DNA of 32,648 nt from Nonomuraea aridisoli (GTDB lineage Bacteria > Actinomycetota > Actinomycetes > Streptosporangiales > Streptosporangiaceae): NCBI RefSeq assembly GCF_003236395.1, contig NZ_POUD01000080.1:1-32648 (forward strand). Reading direction: 5' to 3'. Below, one piece after another: positions 31,790 to 32,648 of the stretch. The notes beneath the pieces are model-generated. The model ran no database searches and was not told the DNA's origin. It was given only the letters and a program-made list of their open reading frames with translations. The position numbers were made by a program, and so were the translations under genes. How positions within the stretch are numbered: the first letter of the stretch is position 1; each line of letters begins with the position of its first letter.

Positions 31790-32648
31790 CCGCCGCCCGA
31801 CAGGAGCGCTTCGGCCGTCGCCGTACGGGCGTACAACACGTAGCGCCCCGTGCGGTGGGCCGTGCAGAGACCCGCCCGGCGCAGCGCGGTGAGGTGCTGG
31901 TTCGCGCCCGGCTCCGACAGGCCGGTGCGCTGGGCCAGGGCGCGCGTGGAGGCGGGCTGGTCGAGCTCGGCCAGCAGGCGGGCGCGGGTGCGGCCGAGCA
32001 CGGCCGCGAGCGCCTGCGGGGGCTCCGTCTCGCGGCGTTCCCACAGCGTGGCGATGCCGCGCGGCGGGTAGCGCACGGTCGGCTGGTACGGCGGCGTGGT
32101 GATCGAGAACACCCGCGGCGAGGCGAACACGCACGGCACCAGCAACAGCCCCTGGCCGCGTAGCGAGCGTTCGCCCGAGGCGTACCGGTGGCGGATGCTC
32201 AGCGTGCCGTCCTCCCACGTGACGGCGTCGTCGAGGTCGGCGAGCATGCGCTGGAGACCGCTCTCGGCCAGCAGCCTCGCGCGGTGCAGGATCTCTCCCT
32301 CCAGCAGCGACCTGATCTTCGGCCAGTACGGCGCCATCGCCGCCCGCCAGTAGGCCCGCACCTCCTCGGCCAGGCGTTCCAGGCCCTCGTCCGGGTCGTC
32401 GTAGAGGGCCTGGACACGTTTCGTGCGCGGGCGCGGGATCTCGTCCAGGTCCGCGCGGACGCGGTCGGCGGCGCCGCGCATCGTCGCCAGCTCCAGCTCC
32501 AGGTCCGGCAGGGACGTGGACGGCGGCGTGCAGGTGAAGCCGGCGATCGAGATCGTGGGGACCGGCACCAGGTCGGACAGCAGCCGCCAGTCGACGTCCC
32601 GCAGGCGGCGGCGCACCTGGTCGGCCCAGGGGCGCAGCAGGGGGTGGG
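31747..32648 (-). CDS. ArsR-like helix-turn-helix regulator (5' end outside window)
   Basis: The frame is open to the right edge. Codons beyond the first in-window GTG (32616) read HPLLRPWADQ, family-like sequence, so the true start is outside. The visible ~300 residues have an N-terminal part of unknown fold (LLEGEILHRARLLAESGLQ, VFASPRVFSITTPPYQPT) and a C-terminal winged helix with GRTRARLLAELDQPASTRAL, TGLSEPGANQHLTALRRAGL and GRYVLYARTA. This is the DUF5937-plus-ArsR arrangement common in actinomycetes. It likely represses its own or neighbouring genes; no target can be named. The stop lies inside the NYN gene. Confidence 0.88.
   Translation of the reverse strand, partial: HPLLRPWADQVRRRLRDVDWRLLSDLVPVPTISIAGFTCTPPSTSLPDLELELATMRGAADRVRADLDEIPRPRTKRVQALYDDPDEGLERLAEEVRAYWRAAMAPYWPKIRSLLEGEILHRARLLAESGLQRMLADLDDAVTWEDGTLSIRHRYASGERSLRGQGLLLVPCVFASPRVFSITTPPYQPTVRYPPRGIATLWERRETEPPQALAAVLGRTRARLLAELDQPASTRALAQRTGLSEPGANQHLTALRRAGLCTAHRTGRYVLYARTATAEALLSGGGYFDETPTPRSNSR

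Overview
The window is high-GC actinobacterial chromosome, probably from the Streptosporangiaceae/Nonomuraea or Streptomyces side of the phylum. The evidence is almost uniformly G/C-ending codons, a mycothiol-dependent formaldehyde dehydrogenase, IdeR/DmdR-type iron boxes, an AccD5/AccE-type acyl-CoA carboxylase, rare TTA codons confined to accessory genes, and many leaderless-looking promoters. The organism call is an inference. No rRNA, tRNA, CRISPR array, insertion sequence or integrase was seen.

Positions 1-6115 look accessory. They hold a NACHT NTPase with membrane segments and C-terminal WD40 repeats that runs off the left edge, a small uncharacterised gene just upstream of it, a frameshifted small gene, a leucine-rich-repeat-like protein and a DUF4240 protein. 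This is the part most likely to hide an undescribed conflict or immunity system.

Positions 6241-12004 carry fadE25-type acyl-CoA dehydrogenase, purE, purK and a GtrA-family protein. A UDP-glucose dehydrogenase gene and the decayed remains of a TetR regulator and an alpha/beta hydrolase sit between fadE25 and purE. Together with a PH-domain protein (21.4 kb), birA (22 kb) and accD5-accE (29-30.7 kb), this gene order matches the M. tuberculosis fadE25-purE-purK-Rv3277-Rv3278c-birA-accD5-accE5 neighbourhood, but expanded by inserted modules.

The inserted modules are: an OmpR-type two-component system (12-13.9 kb); a secreted GH95 glycoside hydrolase (14.4-17.7 kb); bacterioferritin and its ferredoxin behind two tandem iron boxes (17.8-18.6 kb); a run of minus-strand genes birA, PH protein, class III adenylate cyclase, S-(hydroxymethyl)mycothiol dehydrogenase and an MBL hydrolase (18.6-22.8 kb); fdhD; phosphoenolpyruvate carboxylase; and an ABC exporter pair (23-28.9 kb).

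Functionally the core genes connect acyl-CoA and carboxylation metabolism: PEP carboxylase, the biotin-dependent acyl-CoA carboxylase with the biotin ligase that would activate its biotin carrier partner (encoded elsewhere), and acyl-CoA dehydrogenase. Around them lie purine synthesis, iron storage and formaldehyde detoxification. The right end holds a NYN-domain nuclease-like protein and an ArsR-like regulator cut by the window edge.
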